64,000 bases of DNA from Mahella australiensis 50-1 BON (GCF_000213255.1 NC_015520.1:950001-1014000); one strand, 5' to 3'. Shown: positions 20,034-29,066, counted from the first letter of the stretch. Numbers and translations: made by a program. The notes: generated by a model from the letters alone, not told the origin.

Positions 20034-21296
20034 ATGGTGATAAATGCTCCTCGCGGCACTAAAGATGTGCTGCCTGATGAAATATATAAATGGCAATATG
20101 TAGAATCTTTCATACGGCACTGGACCGCATTATTCGGGTATAAGGAGATCCGTACGCCTGTTTTTGAGCATACCGAGCTATTTCAAAGGGGTGTGGGCGA
20201 CACCACTGACATAGTGCAGAAGGAAATGTACACCTTTGAGGACAAAGGTAACAGAAGCATAACGTTGAAGCCGGAGGGGACAGCCGGTGTTGTTAGGGCA
20301 TATATAGAGCATAAACTTTATGCTGAAGCCCAACCTATAAAACTGTATTATCTTTCTCCTATATTTCGGTATGAGCGTCCTCAGGCCGGCCGTTTAAGAG
20401 AGCATCATCAATTCGGTGTAGAGTCTTTTGGCAGCTATGGTCCTTCCATAGATGCGGAGATAGTGGACCTCGCTATGTCTTTATTGAATGATTTGGGATT
20501 AAAAGACCTTGAAATCCATATTAACAGCATAGGGTGTAAACAATGCAGGCCTGTGTATCATAAAGCGCTTATGGACTATCTGGCCGATCGTCTTGATCAG
20601 TTATGCGACACATGCCGTTCGCGCTACGATAAGAATCCATTGAGGATACTGGATTGTAAGGAGAAAGGCTGCCAGGCGGTATTGACTGATGCGCCTGATA
20701 TCGTCGATTATCTATGCGATGATTGCAAAAAGCATTTTGACAGCTTTCAAGATTATCTATCGGCTATGGGTTATAAATATGAGATTGATCCTAGAATAGT
20801 GCGCGGACTGGATTATTATACGCGGACTGTGTTTGAAATATTATCTACCGATGAAAGGTCTCCAGGTACTATATGTGGCGGAGGCCGCTACGATGACCTG
20901 GTAGAGCAATGCGGAGGTCCATCGATACCTGGCGCAGGGTTTGGCATGGGATTGGAACGTTTGCTCTTGTGTATGGATAGCCAAGGCATTATTATACCTG
21001 TGCCAAAAGGGCCGGATTTGTTTATAGCAGCAGTGGGGGAGCAGGCATACCACTATTCGATAGGATTAGCGTCAATGTTGAGAAAACGCGATATATCTGT
21101 GGAGATAGATCATGTAGCTCGGAGCCTGAAAGGGCAATTTAAGTATGCCGACAAGCTTAAAGCCCAATATGTACTGGTTATAGGTTCTGATGAAATGGCC
21201 TCCGGTCATGTTTCATGCAAAAACATGAGTACAGGCCAAGAACAACGTATGGAACTTGATAATATTGCAGAGCGGCTGCATAGTTTATTGCATTAG
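20034..21296 (+). CDS. hisS: Histidyl-tRNA synthetase
   Basis: A 420-residue class II synthetase. It starts with APRGTKDVLPDE; motif 2 is FRYERPQAGRLREHHQFG (about residues 112-129); the histidine-A loops give LDYYTRTVFE; motif 3 is GFGMGLERLL (about 303-312). The anticodon-binding domain closes the protein. TTGGAGGTAA is the ribosome site. It is followed after 11 bp by aspS, the common Firmicutes pair. Confidence 0.97.
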   Translation: MVINAPRGTKDVLPDEIYKWQYVESFIRHWTALFGYKEIRTPVFEHTELFQRGVGDTTDIVQKEMYTFEDKGNRSITLKPEGTAGVVRAYIEHKLYAEAQPIKLYYLSPIFRYERPQAGRLREHHQFGVESFGSYGPSIDAEIVDLAMSLLNDLGLKDLEIHINSIGCKQCRPVYHKALMDYLADRLDQLCDTCRSRYDKNPLRILDCKEKGCQAVLTDAPDIVDYLCDDCKKHFDSFQDYLSAMGYKYEIDPRIVRGLDYYTRTVFEILSTDERSPGTICGGGRYDDLVEQCGGPSIPGAGFGMGLERLLLCMDSQGIIIPVPKGPDLFIAAVGEQAYHYSIGLASMLRKRDISVEIDHVARSLKGQFKYADKLKAQYVLVIGSDEMASGHVSCKNMSTGQEQRMELDNIAERLHSLLH

Positions 21297-21307
21297 GAGG
21301 AAATTTA

Positions 21308-23095
21308 ATGGACGAGTTATTGGGAGGATTAAAGCGCACGCATATGTGCGGCCAACTGCGGCTCAGCGATGTGGATACAAGCGCAGTGGTTATGGGATGG
21401 GTGCAAAGGCGCCGTGATTTGGGCGGCGTTATATTTATAGATTTACGAGATCGGACCGGTATAGTACAGGTAGTATTTAATGAGATCTTCGATGCCGATG
21501 CTTTTGATAAAGCACAGGCGCTGCGCAACGAATATGTCATAGCAGTGGTCGGCGATGTGGTTCGTCGCTCGGAGGATACTGTAAATCCTAAAATAAACAC
21601 CGGAGAAATAGAGATAAGGGCGCGTCAGCTCAAGGTCTTAGGGCGTTCTGAAACGCCGCCGTTTCCTGTAGAAGATGATATAAACGTGTCGGAGATACTG
21701 CGCCTTAAATATCGTTATTTGGACTTGCGCAGACCAGATATGCAGCGCAATCTTATGCTTCGTCATAAAGTATCTAAGATTACACGCGATTTCTTATCCG
21801 ATGAAGGGTTTATTGAGGTTGAGACGCCTATGCTCACAAAGAGCACGCCTGAAGGCGCCAGAGACTATCTTGTACCCAGCCGTTTGCACCCAGGTTCATT
21901 TTATGCGTTGCCACAATCTCCGCAGCTTTTTAAGCAGCTTTTAATGATATCTGGCTTTGATAAATACTTTCAGATAGCTAGGTGTTTTAGGGATGAGGAC
22001 CTTAGAGCCGACAGACAGCCTGAGTTCACGCAGATAGATTTGGAAATGTCTTTCGTCGATGTAGAGGACGTAATAGCGCTGAACGAACAGCTTATAGCCA
22101 GGATATTTAAGGACGCCATAGGCATGGATATATCATTGCCGCTCAAACGCCTTACATATAAAGAGGCTATGGAACGCTATGGTTCCGATAAGCCCGATAC
22201 CCGCTTCGGCTTAGAGCTGAAAGATATAAGTGACATAGTACGATCGAGCCAGTTTAAGGTGTTTGCCGATGCAGTAGCTCACGGCGGTAGCGTACGCGGT
22301 ATAAATGTGATAGATGGAGCTGATAAGTTCGCACGCAGGGAATTGGATGCATTGGTCGATTTTGTGAAGACGTTTGGGGCTAAAGGTTTGGCGTGGATAA
22401 CCATTACAGCCGACGAATTAAAATCACCTATAACGAAGTTTTTAAGCCAAGATGAGATAGATGGTATACTTGGACGTATGGATGCCAAAGCAGGTGATTT
22501 ACTTTTATTTGTAGCCGATAAAGATGAGGTAGTATTCGATTCGTTGGGCCAATTGCGACTGGAACTAGGTAAACGCCTTAACCTCATAGACGATAGCCGT
22601 TATGACCTTTTATGGGTAACCGAGTTTCCGCTTTTGGAATACAGCGAGGAGGAAAAACGCTATGTAGCCAAACATCATCCATTTACCTCGCCGATGGATG
22701 AGGATATATCGCTGTTGAATAGCGAACCGTGGAAAGCCAGGGCGAAGGCCTATGATATGGTATTAAACGGAAACGAGATAGGCGGAGGCAGTATAAGGAT
22801 ACACAGCACCGAACTTCAACAGAAAATGTTCGAAGTATTAGGCTTTTCAAAAGAAGATGCATGGGAAAGATTTGGTTTCTTGCTCAAAGCGTTCGAATAC
22901 GGGGCTCCGCCGCATGGCGGCATGGCATATGGACTGGATCGCCTTGTAATGCTCTTGGCGGGACTGGATACCATACGCGATGTCATAGCCTTTCCTAAGG
23001 TGCAAAATGCTTCTTGTCCGCTCACCGAAGCACCGACGCCTGTGGACGAGAAACAACTAAGAGAGCTTCATATAAGGGTGCGGCAACAACAGTAA
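21308..23095 (+). CDS. aspS: Aspartyl-tRNA synthetase
   Basis: A 595-residue bacterial-type class II synthetase with an N-terminal OB-fold anticodon domain (GWVQRRRDLGGVIFIDLRD), motif 2 FRDEDLRADRQPEFTQID, a GAD insertion domain (about 280-420) and motif 3 GGMAYGLDRLVMLL. The insertion domain is typical of the bacterial enzyme. AGGAGGAAA lies upstream of the ATG. The probable 6S RNA gene follows, as in Bacillus relatives. Confidence 0.97.
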   Translation: MDELLGGLKRTHMCGQLRLSDVDTSAVVMGWVQRRRDLGGVIFIDLRDRTGIVQVVFNEIFDADAFDKAQALRNEYVIAVVGDVVRRSEDTVNPKINTGEIEIRARQLKVLGRSETPPFPVEDDINVSEILRLKYRYLDLRRPDMQRNLMLRHKVSKITRDFLSDEGFIEVETPMLTKSTPEGARDYLVPSRLHPGSFYALPQSPQLFKQLLMISGFDKYFQIARCFRDEDLRADRQPEFTQIDLEMSFVDVEDVIALNEQLIARIFKDAIGMDISLPLKRLTYKEAMERYGSDKPDTRFGLELKDISDIVRSSQFKVFADAVAHGGSVRGINVIDGADKFARRELDALVDFVKTFGAKGLAWITITADELKSPITKFLSQDEIDGILGRMDAKAGDLLLFVADKDEVVFDSLGQLRLELGKRLNLIDDSRYDLLWVTEFPLLEYSEEEKRYVAKHHPFTSPMDEDISLLNSEPWKARAKAYDMVLNGNEIGGGSIRIHSTELQQKMFEVLGFSKEDAWERFGFLLKAFEYGAPPHGGMAYGLDRLVMLLAGLDTIRDVIAFPKVQNASCPLTEAPTPVDEKQLRELHIRVRQQQ

Positions 23096-23111
23096 TGGCA
23101 AATTATTGTTG

Positions 23112-23140
23112 TTGAAAACCGCTACATTTTGTGATATTAT
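23112..23140 (+). promoter_or_regulatory. Promoter of the noncoding RNA downstream of aspS
   Basis: TTGAAA (23112-23117), 17 bp, TATTAT (23135-23140) with TGA just before the -10 (extended). Transcription should begin near 23147. Confidence 0.75.
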
Positions 23141-23146
23141 ATAGTT

Positions 23147-23385
23147 GAACGACGGAGCAGAATAATTCCCTGCTGTGTGCGTGATGATATGGCGTTTCAT
23201 ATGAGCCAACGTATGAACGAAAGGGAATCCGGTCTCTGGATGTGGCATATACGCCTCATGACGAGGACATATAAAACATTCAGGAGGATACCCACCTGCT
23301 GAGGGCAGGTTCATTGAGGCCATGGACACGGCACGGTGGGGATGTATTGTGTTGTATGATAAGGCAGCGTAAGCTGCCTTTTTTA
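23147..23385 (+). ncRNA. ssrS: Probable 6S RNA
   Basis: About 240 bases without an open frame, bounded by a good promoter and an intrinsic terminator. Internal pairing is extensive: 23168-23178 can pair with 23331-23341 as an outer stem, 23195-23201 with 23212-23218 and 23286-23291-type hairpins lie inside. The location between aspS and tcdA (yrvM) is where Firmicutes 6S-1 RNA genes sit, and the sequence near GAACGAAAGGGAATCC looks like clostridial 6S RNA to me. 6S RNA binds the housekeeping RNA polymerase holoenzyme by mimicking an open promoter. I could not run a covariance-model search, so another structured RNA remains possible. Confidence 0.62.
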
Positions 23386-23386
23386 T
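23361..23386 (+). terminator. Terminator of the noncoding RNA
   Basis: An 8-bp perfect stem (23361-23368 with 23373-23380), loop GTAA, followed by a run of six T. Confidence 0.88.
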
Positions 23387-23411
23387 ATATTATTTGCGGA
23401 AGGGAAGGATC

Positions 23412-24131
23412 ATGCTTCATCCATTTTCACGCACTGAGCTTCTTATAGGCTCAGAGGCGTTAAATATACTTAAAAATAAAAAAGTAGCCATATGTGGGAT
23501 AGGCGGTGTAGGCGGTTTCGCCGTCGAAGGGCTGATACGATCAAATATAGGCCGTTTTGTGTTGGTGGATGACGATACTGTTTGTTTGACCAACATTAAT
23601 CGTCAAATCCATGCCACTCATAAAACTGTAGGTAGGCCCAAAGTAGAAGTTATGAAAGAAAGAATGCTGGATATAAACCCGAACGTAGAAGTGACAGCTA
23701 TACAGCAATTCATTACTTCCGACAATGTGGACGGCATAATAAGCGATGATTTTGATTATGTGGTGGATGCTGTGGATACCGTATCGGCTAAAATAGCATT
23801 GGTGCTAGCCTGTAAACAAAAGAACATACCTATAATAAGTTGTATGGGTGCAGGCAACAAACTCGATCCCACAGCTTTTAAAATAGCCGACATATATGAT
23901 ACCTCCATATGCCCGTTGGCTAAGGTTATGCGAAGCGAGCTAAAAAAACGCGGCATCGACCATCTTAAGGTCTTATATTCCACTGAACCGCCTATTAAGC
24001 CACAGGGTTCTATAGAAGGAGATTCAAATAAACGCCAAATTCCGGGCAGTATATCCTTTGTGCCTTCTGTAGCGGGACTCATCATAGCCGGAGAAGTTGT
24101 AAAGGATCTCATAGGCTATAAATCGATGTAG
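23412..24131 (+). CDS. tcdA: tRNA threonylcarbamoyladenosine dehydratase (TcdA/CsdL), YrvM-type
   Basis: A 239-residue ThiF/E1-like protein. The Rossmann motif GIGGVGGFAVEGLIRSNIG is near residue 30, followed by DDDTVCLTNINRQ, the ATP/adenylation signature. It cyclises t6A37 of ANN-decoding tRNAs to ct6A. The start at 23412 follows AGGGAAGGA; an in-frame GTG/ATG extension to 23394 has no such site. Placement after aspS and the 6S RNA supports the YrvM assignment over other ThiF-family proteins. Confidence 0.88.
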   Translation: MLHPFSRTELLIGSEALNILKNKKVAICGIGGVGGFAVEGLIRSNIGRFVLVDDDTVCLTNINRQIHATHKTVGRPKVEVMKERMLDINPNVEVTAIQQFITSDNVDGIISDDFDYVVDAVDTVSAKIALVLACKQKNIPIISCMGAGNKLDPTAFKIADIYDTSICPLAKVMRSELKKRGIDHLKVLYSTEPPIKPQGSIEGDSNKRQIPGSISFVPSVAGLIIAGEVVKDLIGYKSM

Positions 24132-24145
24132 CGACATAAATAATG

Positions 24146-24174
24146 TTGATATTGAGAAAACTATGCTATATAAT
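24146..24174 (+). promoter_or_regulatory. Promoter of the csoR-like operon
   Basis: TTGATA (24146-24151), 17 bp, TATAAT (24169-24174). The expected transcription start near 24181 is followed at once by an inverted repeat. Confidence 0.7.
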
Positions 24175-24185
24175 ATAAATATACC

Positions 24186-24202
24186 ATACCCTATCAGGGT
24201 AT
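24186..24202 (+). promoter_or_regulatory. Candidate CsoR-family operator
   Basis: ATACCC-TATCA-GGGTAT, a 6-bp perfect inverted repeat, just downstream of the predicted transcription start and 20 bases before the repressor gene. G-tract palindromes flanked by AT are the type of site bound by CsoR/RcnR-family proteins, so autoregulation is likely. Confidence 0.55.
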
Positions 24203-24221
24203 ATATGCGAGGTGATAAATT

Positions 24222-24518
24222 TTGGCGCATGAGCATATGAATTCGTATCAAGAGCAAAAGGATGATTTGCTCAATAGGCTGAAGAGGATCGAAGGCCAGG
24301 TAAAGGGAATACAAAAGATGATACAGGATGATAAATATTGCGTAGATGTATTGACGCAGGTAGCAGCCGCTAAGGCGGCTATAAATAAAGTCGGGGGTAT
24401 GCTGTTAAAATCCCATGCGATGGGATGTGTAAAAGGTGCTGTATTATCCGATGATAAGGAAAAAAGCTCTGAAATGATTGACGAGCTGGTAGATGTGGTG
24501 TTAAAATTTATGAAGTGA
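24222..24518 (+). CDS. csoR: CsoR/RcnR-family metal- or redox-sensing repressor
   Basis: A 98-residue all-helical DUF156 protein. The signature LLNRLKRIEGQVKGIQKMI opens it, and Cys40, His65 and Cys69 are in the spacing of the Cu(I) ligands of CsoR (C-x24-H-x3-C). A TTG start at 24222 is spaced correctly from GAGGTGAT; an ATG at 24237 is too far from it. No copper ATPase or chaperone gene is nearby; an RseC-like protein and thioredoxin follow instead. Copper sensing is therefore an inference from the ligands; a persulfide or other thiol signal (CstR-like) is possible. Confidence 0.82.
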   Translation: MAHEHMNSYQEQKDDLLNRLKRIEGQVKGIQKMIQDDKYCVDVLTQVAAAKAAINKVGGMLLKSHAMGCVKGAVLSDDKEKSSEMIDELVDVVLKFMK

Positions 24519-24527
24519 GGGATATTT

Positions 24528-24995
24528 ATGGCCGATGTAGAAGAAACAGGTGTGGTCTTGGAATTGAATGGTACACAGGCCAAGATAGGCATTCAAAGGT
24601 CTGATGCTTGCGATAAATGCGGTGCATGCCGGTTTGCCGACAGAAACCAGCAAATGATACTTACAGTGGATAATACTATAAACGCCAAAGTAGGCGATGA
24701 GGTCCAGATAGAGTTAGGAAGTGGCAGATTGTTGTCAGCCACCTTTATAATCTATGTTATACCATTGATAGCGTTGTTAGCAGGTGTAGCGCTGGGTTAT
24801 TGGTTGGCAGGAGCTCTCGGCGCACAAAGCGGCGATATATACGGCGCTATAACGGGCATAGCCTTAGCTGCACTTTCCTTTGGCTTGATAAAGCTATTTG
24901 AACCGCGTATCAGAAAAAGTGGACGGTATATTCCGACCATAAAGCGTGTAATTTATAAAGATAAAAACGAGAAAGGAGACGGATTGTATGACTGA
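24528..24995 (+). CDS. RseC/MucC-family membrane protein
   Basis: A 155-residue protein with a cytoplasmic N-terminal part carrying CDKCGAC (residues about 28-36), as in RseC proteins, and two membrane helices (about 67-87 and 94-117). RseC is linked to SoxR reduction and to the Rnf complex in other bacteria; no Rnf genes are in this window. It is 9 bp after csoR and overlaps trxA by 8 bp, so the three form an operon with a thiol/redox theme. Confidence 0.78.
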   Translation: MADVEETGVVLELNGTQAKIGIQRSDACDKCGACRFADRNQQMILTVDNTINAKVGDEVQIELGSGRLLSATFIIYVIPLIALLAGVALGYWLAGALGAQSGDIYGAITGIALAALSFGLIKLFEPRIRKSGRYIPTIKRVIYKDKNEKGDGLYD

Positions 24996-25317
24996 TGACA
25001 ATGTTATAACATTGACGGCGGATAATTTTGACGATGAGGTGTTGAAATCCGACAAACCGGTGCTGGTAGACTTCTGGGCTGCTTGGTGTGGACCGTGCCG
25101 CATGGTATCTCCCATTATAGATGAGTTGGCAGCAGACTATGCCGGTAAGATAAAGGTTGGTAAGGTCAATGTGGACGAACAACGCTCTATAGCTGAACGT
25201 TACCGTATAATGAGTATACCGACCATTTATCTGTTCAAAGATGGTCAGCCGGTGGATAAAATTATAGGCGCGAGGCCCAAAGCGGATTTTGAACGATTCA
25301 TACAGCAAGCGCTGTGA
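24988..25317 (+). CDS. trxA: Thioredoxin
   Basis: A 109-residue thioredoxin with the active site WAAWCGPCRM at about residues 29-38 and the cis-proline SIPTIYLF near 76. It reduces protein disulfides in the cytoplasm and would serve as electron donor for NrdJ. It overlaps the RseC-like gene, and AGAAAGGAGA is the ribosome site. A long inverted repeat follows the stop codon. Confidence 0.95.
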   Translation: MTDDNVITLTADNFDDEVLKSDKPVLVDFWAAWCGPCRMVSPIIDELAADYAGKIKVGKVNVDEQRSIAERYRIMSIPTIYLFKDGQPVDKIIGARPKADFERFIQQAL

Positions 25318-25347
25318 ATAGCCAGTTATCAAGTTAGGTGAATAGCC

Positions 25348-25384
25348 ATAAATATAGGCTGGTGATAAGCCAGCCTATATTTAT
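25348..25384 (+). terminator. 15-bp perfect inverted repeat after trxA
   Basis: 25348-25362 and 25370-25384 are exact complements around a 7-base loop. The 3' arm ends in ATATTTAT, so it may terminate the csoR-trxA transcript although there is no clean T-run. It lies just upstream of the glyA promoter. Confidence 0.55.
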
Positions 25385-25388
25385 ACCC

Positions 25389-25417
25389 TTGTAAATAGGA
25401 AGTACACTGACTATAAT
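25389..25417 (+). promoter_or_regulatory. Promoter of glyA
   Basis: TTGTAA (25389-25394), 17 bp, TATAAT (25412-25417). Confidence 0.6.
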
Positions 25418-25450
25418 TATCATATAAGCGAATATGGAAGGAGTCCTTGA

Positions 25451-26704
25451 ATGATAGACCTAAAAACTATATATGATACCGACCCCGAAGTAGCAAAAGC
25501 TATGGAGGATGAATTGAACAGGCAGAGGAATAAAATAGAACTGATAGCCTCTGAGAATTTTGTAAGCCCTGCTGTCATGGCAGCAGCAGGAAGTCATCTT
25601 ACCAACAAATATGCTGAGGGTTATCCGGGTAAGCGCTATTATGGCGGATGCGAATACGTAGACGTAGTGGAAGATCTGGCTCGTGAGAGAGCCAAGACCT
25701 TATTTGGAGCCGAACATGCCAATGTGCAACCTCATTCTGGTGCTCAGGCCAATCTGGCTGTTTATTTTGCCCTTTTAAATCCCGGCGATACCATACTGGG
25801 AATGAATCTTTCACATGGCGGCCATTTGACGCATGGCAGTCCGGTCAACCTTTCTGGTAAATATTACAATATAGTGTCTTACGGCGTCAGGCGCGATACA
25901 GGTTACATAGACTATGATGAAGTTAGGCGCTTAGCGCTGGAGCATAAGCCCAAGCTAATAGTAGCTGGGGCAAGTGCTTATCCAAGGATTATAGAATTCG
26001 ACAAATTTCGCAATATAGCGGATGAATCAGGTGCTTATCTGATGGTAGACATGGCCCACATAGCCGGACTAGTAGCTACCGGTTTGCATCCCAATCCGGT
26101 GCCTTATGCGGATGTGGTTACTACTACAACTCACAAAACATTGAGAGGCCCGCGCAGCGGCATGATATTGTGCAAGAAGGATTTGGCAGCGGCTATAGAT
26201 AAGGCTATATTTCCGGGAACACAGGGCGGCCCGCTCATGCATATTATAGCCGCTAAAGCTGTATGCTTTAAGGAAGCGGCTACGCCATCTTTTAAAGAAT
26301 ATCAGAAACAGATAATAATTAATGCCGCAGCCATGGCCGATGCTCTTATGCAACGTGGATTTCAATTGGTATCGGGTGGAACCGATAATCATTTGATGCT
26401 GATAGACCTGCATAATAAGGGTATTACAGGTAAATATGCCGAAGAGCGTTTGGATAGCATAGGCATAACGGTCAATAAAAATGCAGTACCGTTTGATACC
26501 GAGAAACCGTTTATCACCAGTGGCATGCGCATAGGCACGCCGGCTGTGACGTCGCGCGGCATGAAAGAAACGCAGATGTCAGAGATAGCTGATATAATAG
26601 CCGAAGCTTTAAGCGATGACAACGCCGATTTAGGAGTGCTAAAAGCGCGTGTATCGGCGCTTTGCGCTCAATTTCCACTTTATGAAGATGTAGTTGTAAA
26701 ATAG
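25451..26704 (+). CDS. glyA: Serine hydroxymethyltransferase
   Basis: A 417-residue PLP enzyme interconverting serine and glycine with tetrahydrofolate. Conserved features: [14 protein letters not shown] near residue 30, [15 protein letters not shown] near 55, [11 protein letters not shown] near 200 and the PLP lysine in [12 protein letters not shown] near 227. GGAAGGAG precedes the ATG. It is followed by rarA after 15 bp. Confidence 0.97.
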   Translation: MIDLKTIYDTDPEVAKAMEDELNRQRNKIELIASENFVSPAVMAAAGSHLTNKYAEGYPGKRYYGGCEYVDVVEDLARERAKTLFGAEHANVQPHSGAQANLAVYFALLNPGDTILGMNLSHGGHLTHGSPVNLSGKYYNIVSYGVRRDTGYIDYDEVRRLALEHKPKLIVAGASAYPRIIEFDKFRNIADESGAYLMVDMAHIAGLVATGLHPNPVPYADVVTTTTHKTLRGPRSGMILCKKDLAAAIDKAIFPGTQGGPLMHIIAAKAVCFKEAATPSFKEYQKQIIINAAAMADALMQRGFQLVSGGTDNHLMLIDLHNKGITGKYAEERLDSIGITVNKNAVPFDTEKPFITSGMRIGTPAVTSRGMKETQMSEIADIIAEALSDDNADLGVLKARVSALCAQFPLYEDVVVK

Positions 26705-26719
26705 ATGGGATGACCTTTG

Positions 26720-28054
26720 ATGGATCTATTCGATTATAATAGAAACAAACAATTAAAGAAAGAAGCTCCTTTGGCTGAACGCATGCGACCTCGTACATTG
26801 GAGGAATTTGTAGGTCAGGAGCATATAATAGCTCCCGGTCGTATGCTTTATCGTGCTATAAAAGCGGACAGGCTTTCATCGGTTATATTCTATGGACCTC
26901 CCGGTACTGGCAAGACCACATTGGCTCGGGTTATAGCCAATACTACTAAGAGCCATTTTGAACAGCTAAGTGCCGTGACGGCCGGTGTGGCCGATGTCCG
27001 CAGGCTTATCGACGAGGCCAAACAACGATTGGGTATGTACGGTCAGCGCACTATACTGTTTATCGATGAGATCCATCGCTTTAATAAAGCCCAGCAAGAT
27101 GCTCTCCTGCCTCATGTAGAGGCAGGTACCATTATACTGATAGGGGCTACCACAGAAAATCCGTATTTTGAAGTTAATTCAGCACTGTTATCACGCTCCA
27201 CGGTTTTCGAACTTTACCCTTTGAAGGAGAAACATTTAAAGGAAATATTAAAAAGGGCATTAGCCGACAAGGATAGAGGGCTTGGCAATTATGCCATTGA
27301 AATAACAGATGATGCTATCGACCATATAGTGAATATGGCTGACGGCGATGCACGCAGCGTCTTAAATGCTCTGGAGATAGCCTTTCTTACCACACCGCCG
27401 TCCGATGATGGCATCATCCATATAGATCTGGGAGTAGCTGAGGAATGTATACAGCGTCGAGCTTTGCGCTATGATAAAGCGGGCGATAATCATTATGATA
27501 CCATATCCGCCTTTATAAAGAGCATGCGCGGTTCGGATCCGAATGCGGCTGTATACTGGCTGGCTAAAATGATAAATGCCGGTGAGGATCCTAAGTTTAT
27601 AGCCAGGCGTATCGTCATATGTGCTTCCGAAGATGTGGGCAATGCTGATCCGCAAGCCCTGCTTATAGCTATGGCGGCAGCTCATGCTGTGCAGTTCATA
27701 GGTATGCCGGAGTCTCAGATTATATTAACTCATGCTGCAACGTATGTAGCTTGTGCTCCTAAAAGCAATGCTACCGTTATGGCTATAGATAAGGCTTTGT
27801 CCGATGTAAAGAATAAGCGTGACACCGGCGTGCCCGATCATCTTAAGGATTCCAGCTATGATGGAGAGGGCAAATTGGGGCATGGTGTAGGATATAAATA
27901 CGCACATGATTATCCGGAGCATTACGTAAAGCAACAATATCTTCCGGACAGTCTGATCGGTACCGTGTATTATGAGCCTAGCGACAACGGTTATGAAAAA
28001 CATATAAAAGATTATTTAACGCATATCGGGATACGCACGTCTTCTGAAAGCTGA
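26720..28054 (+). CDS. rarA: Replication-associated recombination ATPase RarA/MgsA
   Basis: A 444-residue AAA+ protein. It starts with PLAERMRPRTLEEFVGQEH, has Walker A GPPGTGKTTLA, Walker B LFIDEIHRF and the family-specific C-terminal MgsA region (IKSMRGSDPNAAVYWLA, YLPDSL). Members act at stalled replication forks together with SSB. It is the YrvN homologue, again from the neighbourhood of aspS-yrvM in Bacillus. The ATG at 26720 is used; the ribosome site is weak (GGGATGA). Confidence 0.94.
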   Translation: MDLFDYNRNKQLKKEAPLAERMRPRTLEEFVGQEHIIAPGRMLYRAIKADRLSSVIFYGPPGTGKTTLARVIANTTKSHFEQLSAVTAGVADVRRLIDEAKQRLGMYGQRTILFIDEIHRFNKAQQDALLPHVEAGTIILIGATTENPYFEVNSALLSRSTVFELYPLKEKHLKEILKRALADKDRGLGNYAIEITDDAIDHIVNMADGDARSVLNALEIAFLTTPPSDDGIIHIDLGVAEECIQRRALRYDKAGDNHYDTISAFIKSMRGSDPNAAVYWLAKMINAGEDPKFIARRIVICASEDVGNADPQALLIAMAAAHAVQFIGMPESQIILTHAATYVACAPKSNATVMAIDKALSDVKNKRDTGVPDHLKDSSYDGEGKLGHGVGYKYAHDYPEHYVKQQYLPDSLIGTVYYEPSDNGYEKHIKDYLTHIGIRTSSES

Positions 28055-28062
28055 CGTTCACC

Positions 28063-28118
28063 ATTACACCTCTTTATTCATAATATGTAATTAGATCTTA
28101 AGGATCGGGAGGTGTAAT
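28063..28118 (+). promoter_or_regulatory. Inverted repeat covering the dpaA ribosome-binding site
   Basis: ATTACACCTC (28063-28072) is the exact reverse complement of GAGGTGTAAT (28109-28118). The right arm contains the SD GGGAGGTG of dpaA, whose ATG is at 28122, so the folded leader would hide the site if both arms are transcribed. Confidence 0.5.
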
Positions 28119-28121
28119 AAT

Positions 28122-29066
28122 ATGAATAAGGTAATATCGGTCATAGGTGGCGATGACCGGCAGGTAGCGCTGCTCGATATCATAAATAAAAATGGTTTCG
28201 AGGTCCGTGTATACGGTTTTGATAAATTGTTGACCCTTCCATCAGAAGTGAAATCATATGATCGATTAGCGCCCGATCTATTTGATGTTGAGCTTATATT
28301 TATGCCTATACCGTGCAGTACTGATGGTGTTCATCTAAATGCTAGATACGGCGGTGAAGATATATATATAGCAGATATATTAAAACATATCAAGCCGGGA
28401 ACGTTGGTCATAATGGGCAAAGCCGATATTAATATGATTAACGCGGCCATGTATGGCGGCTTTCATATAGCTGATATAATGACACGCGAGGATTTCGCTG
28501 TCTTGAATTCCATTCCTTCTGCTGAGGGAGCCTTACAGATAGCGATGGAGAATACCAGTATAACCATATGGAATAGCCGCTGCCTGGTTTTGGGTTTCGG
28601 CCGTTTGGGCAGTGTATTAACTAAACTCTTGATAGCGATAGGCGCTAAAGTGACGGCTACGGCCAGAAAGCCGGAGGATTTAGCGTGGATCAGTGCTTAT
28701 GGCGCTGTTCCGATTCATACCTCTAAAATCGATAATGTTTTACATGAACAGGACATGATATTCAACACTATACCATCTGTGATATTGAAAGACGAGCAAT
28801 TAGCCAAGATTAAAAATTCATGCCTTATTATAGATCTGGCATCATATCCGGGTGGCGTGGATTTTGCTGCAGCTAAGGAATATGGCGTAAAAACCATGTT
28901 TTGCCCAGGGCTGCCGGGTAAGGTAGCTCCCTTGACATCGGCACAGTTTATATGGGATACGGCAATGTCCATATGCAAGGAAAACGGTATTGAGGAGGCG
29001 AAATGCGATGAGCTTGACGGGCAAGAGGATAGGCATGGGCATGACGGGTTCATTTTGCACATTTGA
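28122..29066 (+). CDS. dpaA: Dipicolinate synthase subunit A
   Basis: A 314-residue NAD(P)-binding protein. The Rossmann motif is LVLGFGRLGSVLTKLLIAIG at about residues 149-168, and the conserved end region is FCPGLPGKVAPLTSA. With subunit B it makes dipicolinic acid from dihydrodipicolinate in the mother cell, the compound that fills the spore core. The final 20 residues extend into subunit B by 59 bases, a long overlap that ends in an odd DRHGHDGF tail. Order dpaA-dpaB-tepA-ylzJ-ftsK matches Bacillus with asd-dapG-dapA missing. Confidence 0.92.
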   Translation: MNKVISVIGGDDRQVALLDIINKNGFEVRVYGFDKLLTLPSEVKSYDRLAPDLFDVELIFMPIPCSTDGVHLNARYGGEDIYIADILKHIKPGTLVIMGKADINMINAAMYGGFHIADIMTREDFAVLNSIPSAEGALQIAMENTSITIWNSRCLVLGFGRLGSVLTKLLIAIGAKVTATARKPEDLAWISAYGAVPIHTSKIDNVLHEQDMIFNTIPSVILKDEQLAKIKNSCLIIDLASYPGGVDFAAAKEYGVKTMFCPGLPGKVAPLTSAQFIWDTAMSICKENGIEEAKCDELDGQEDRHGHDGFILHI

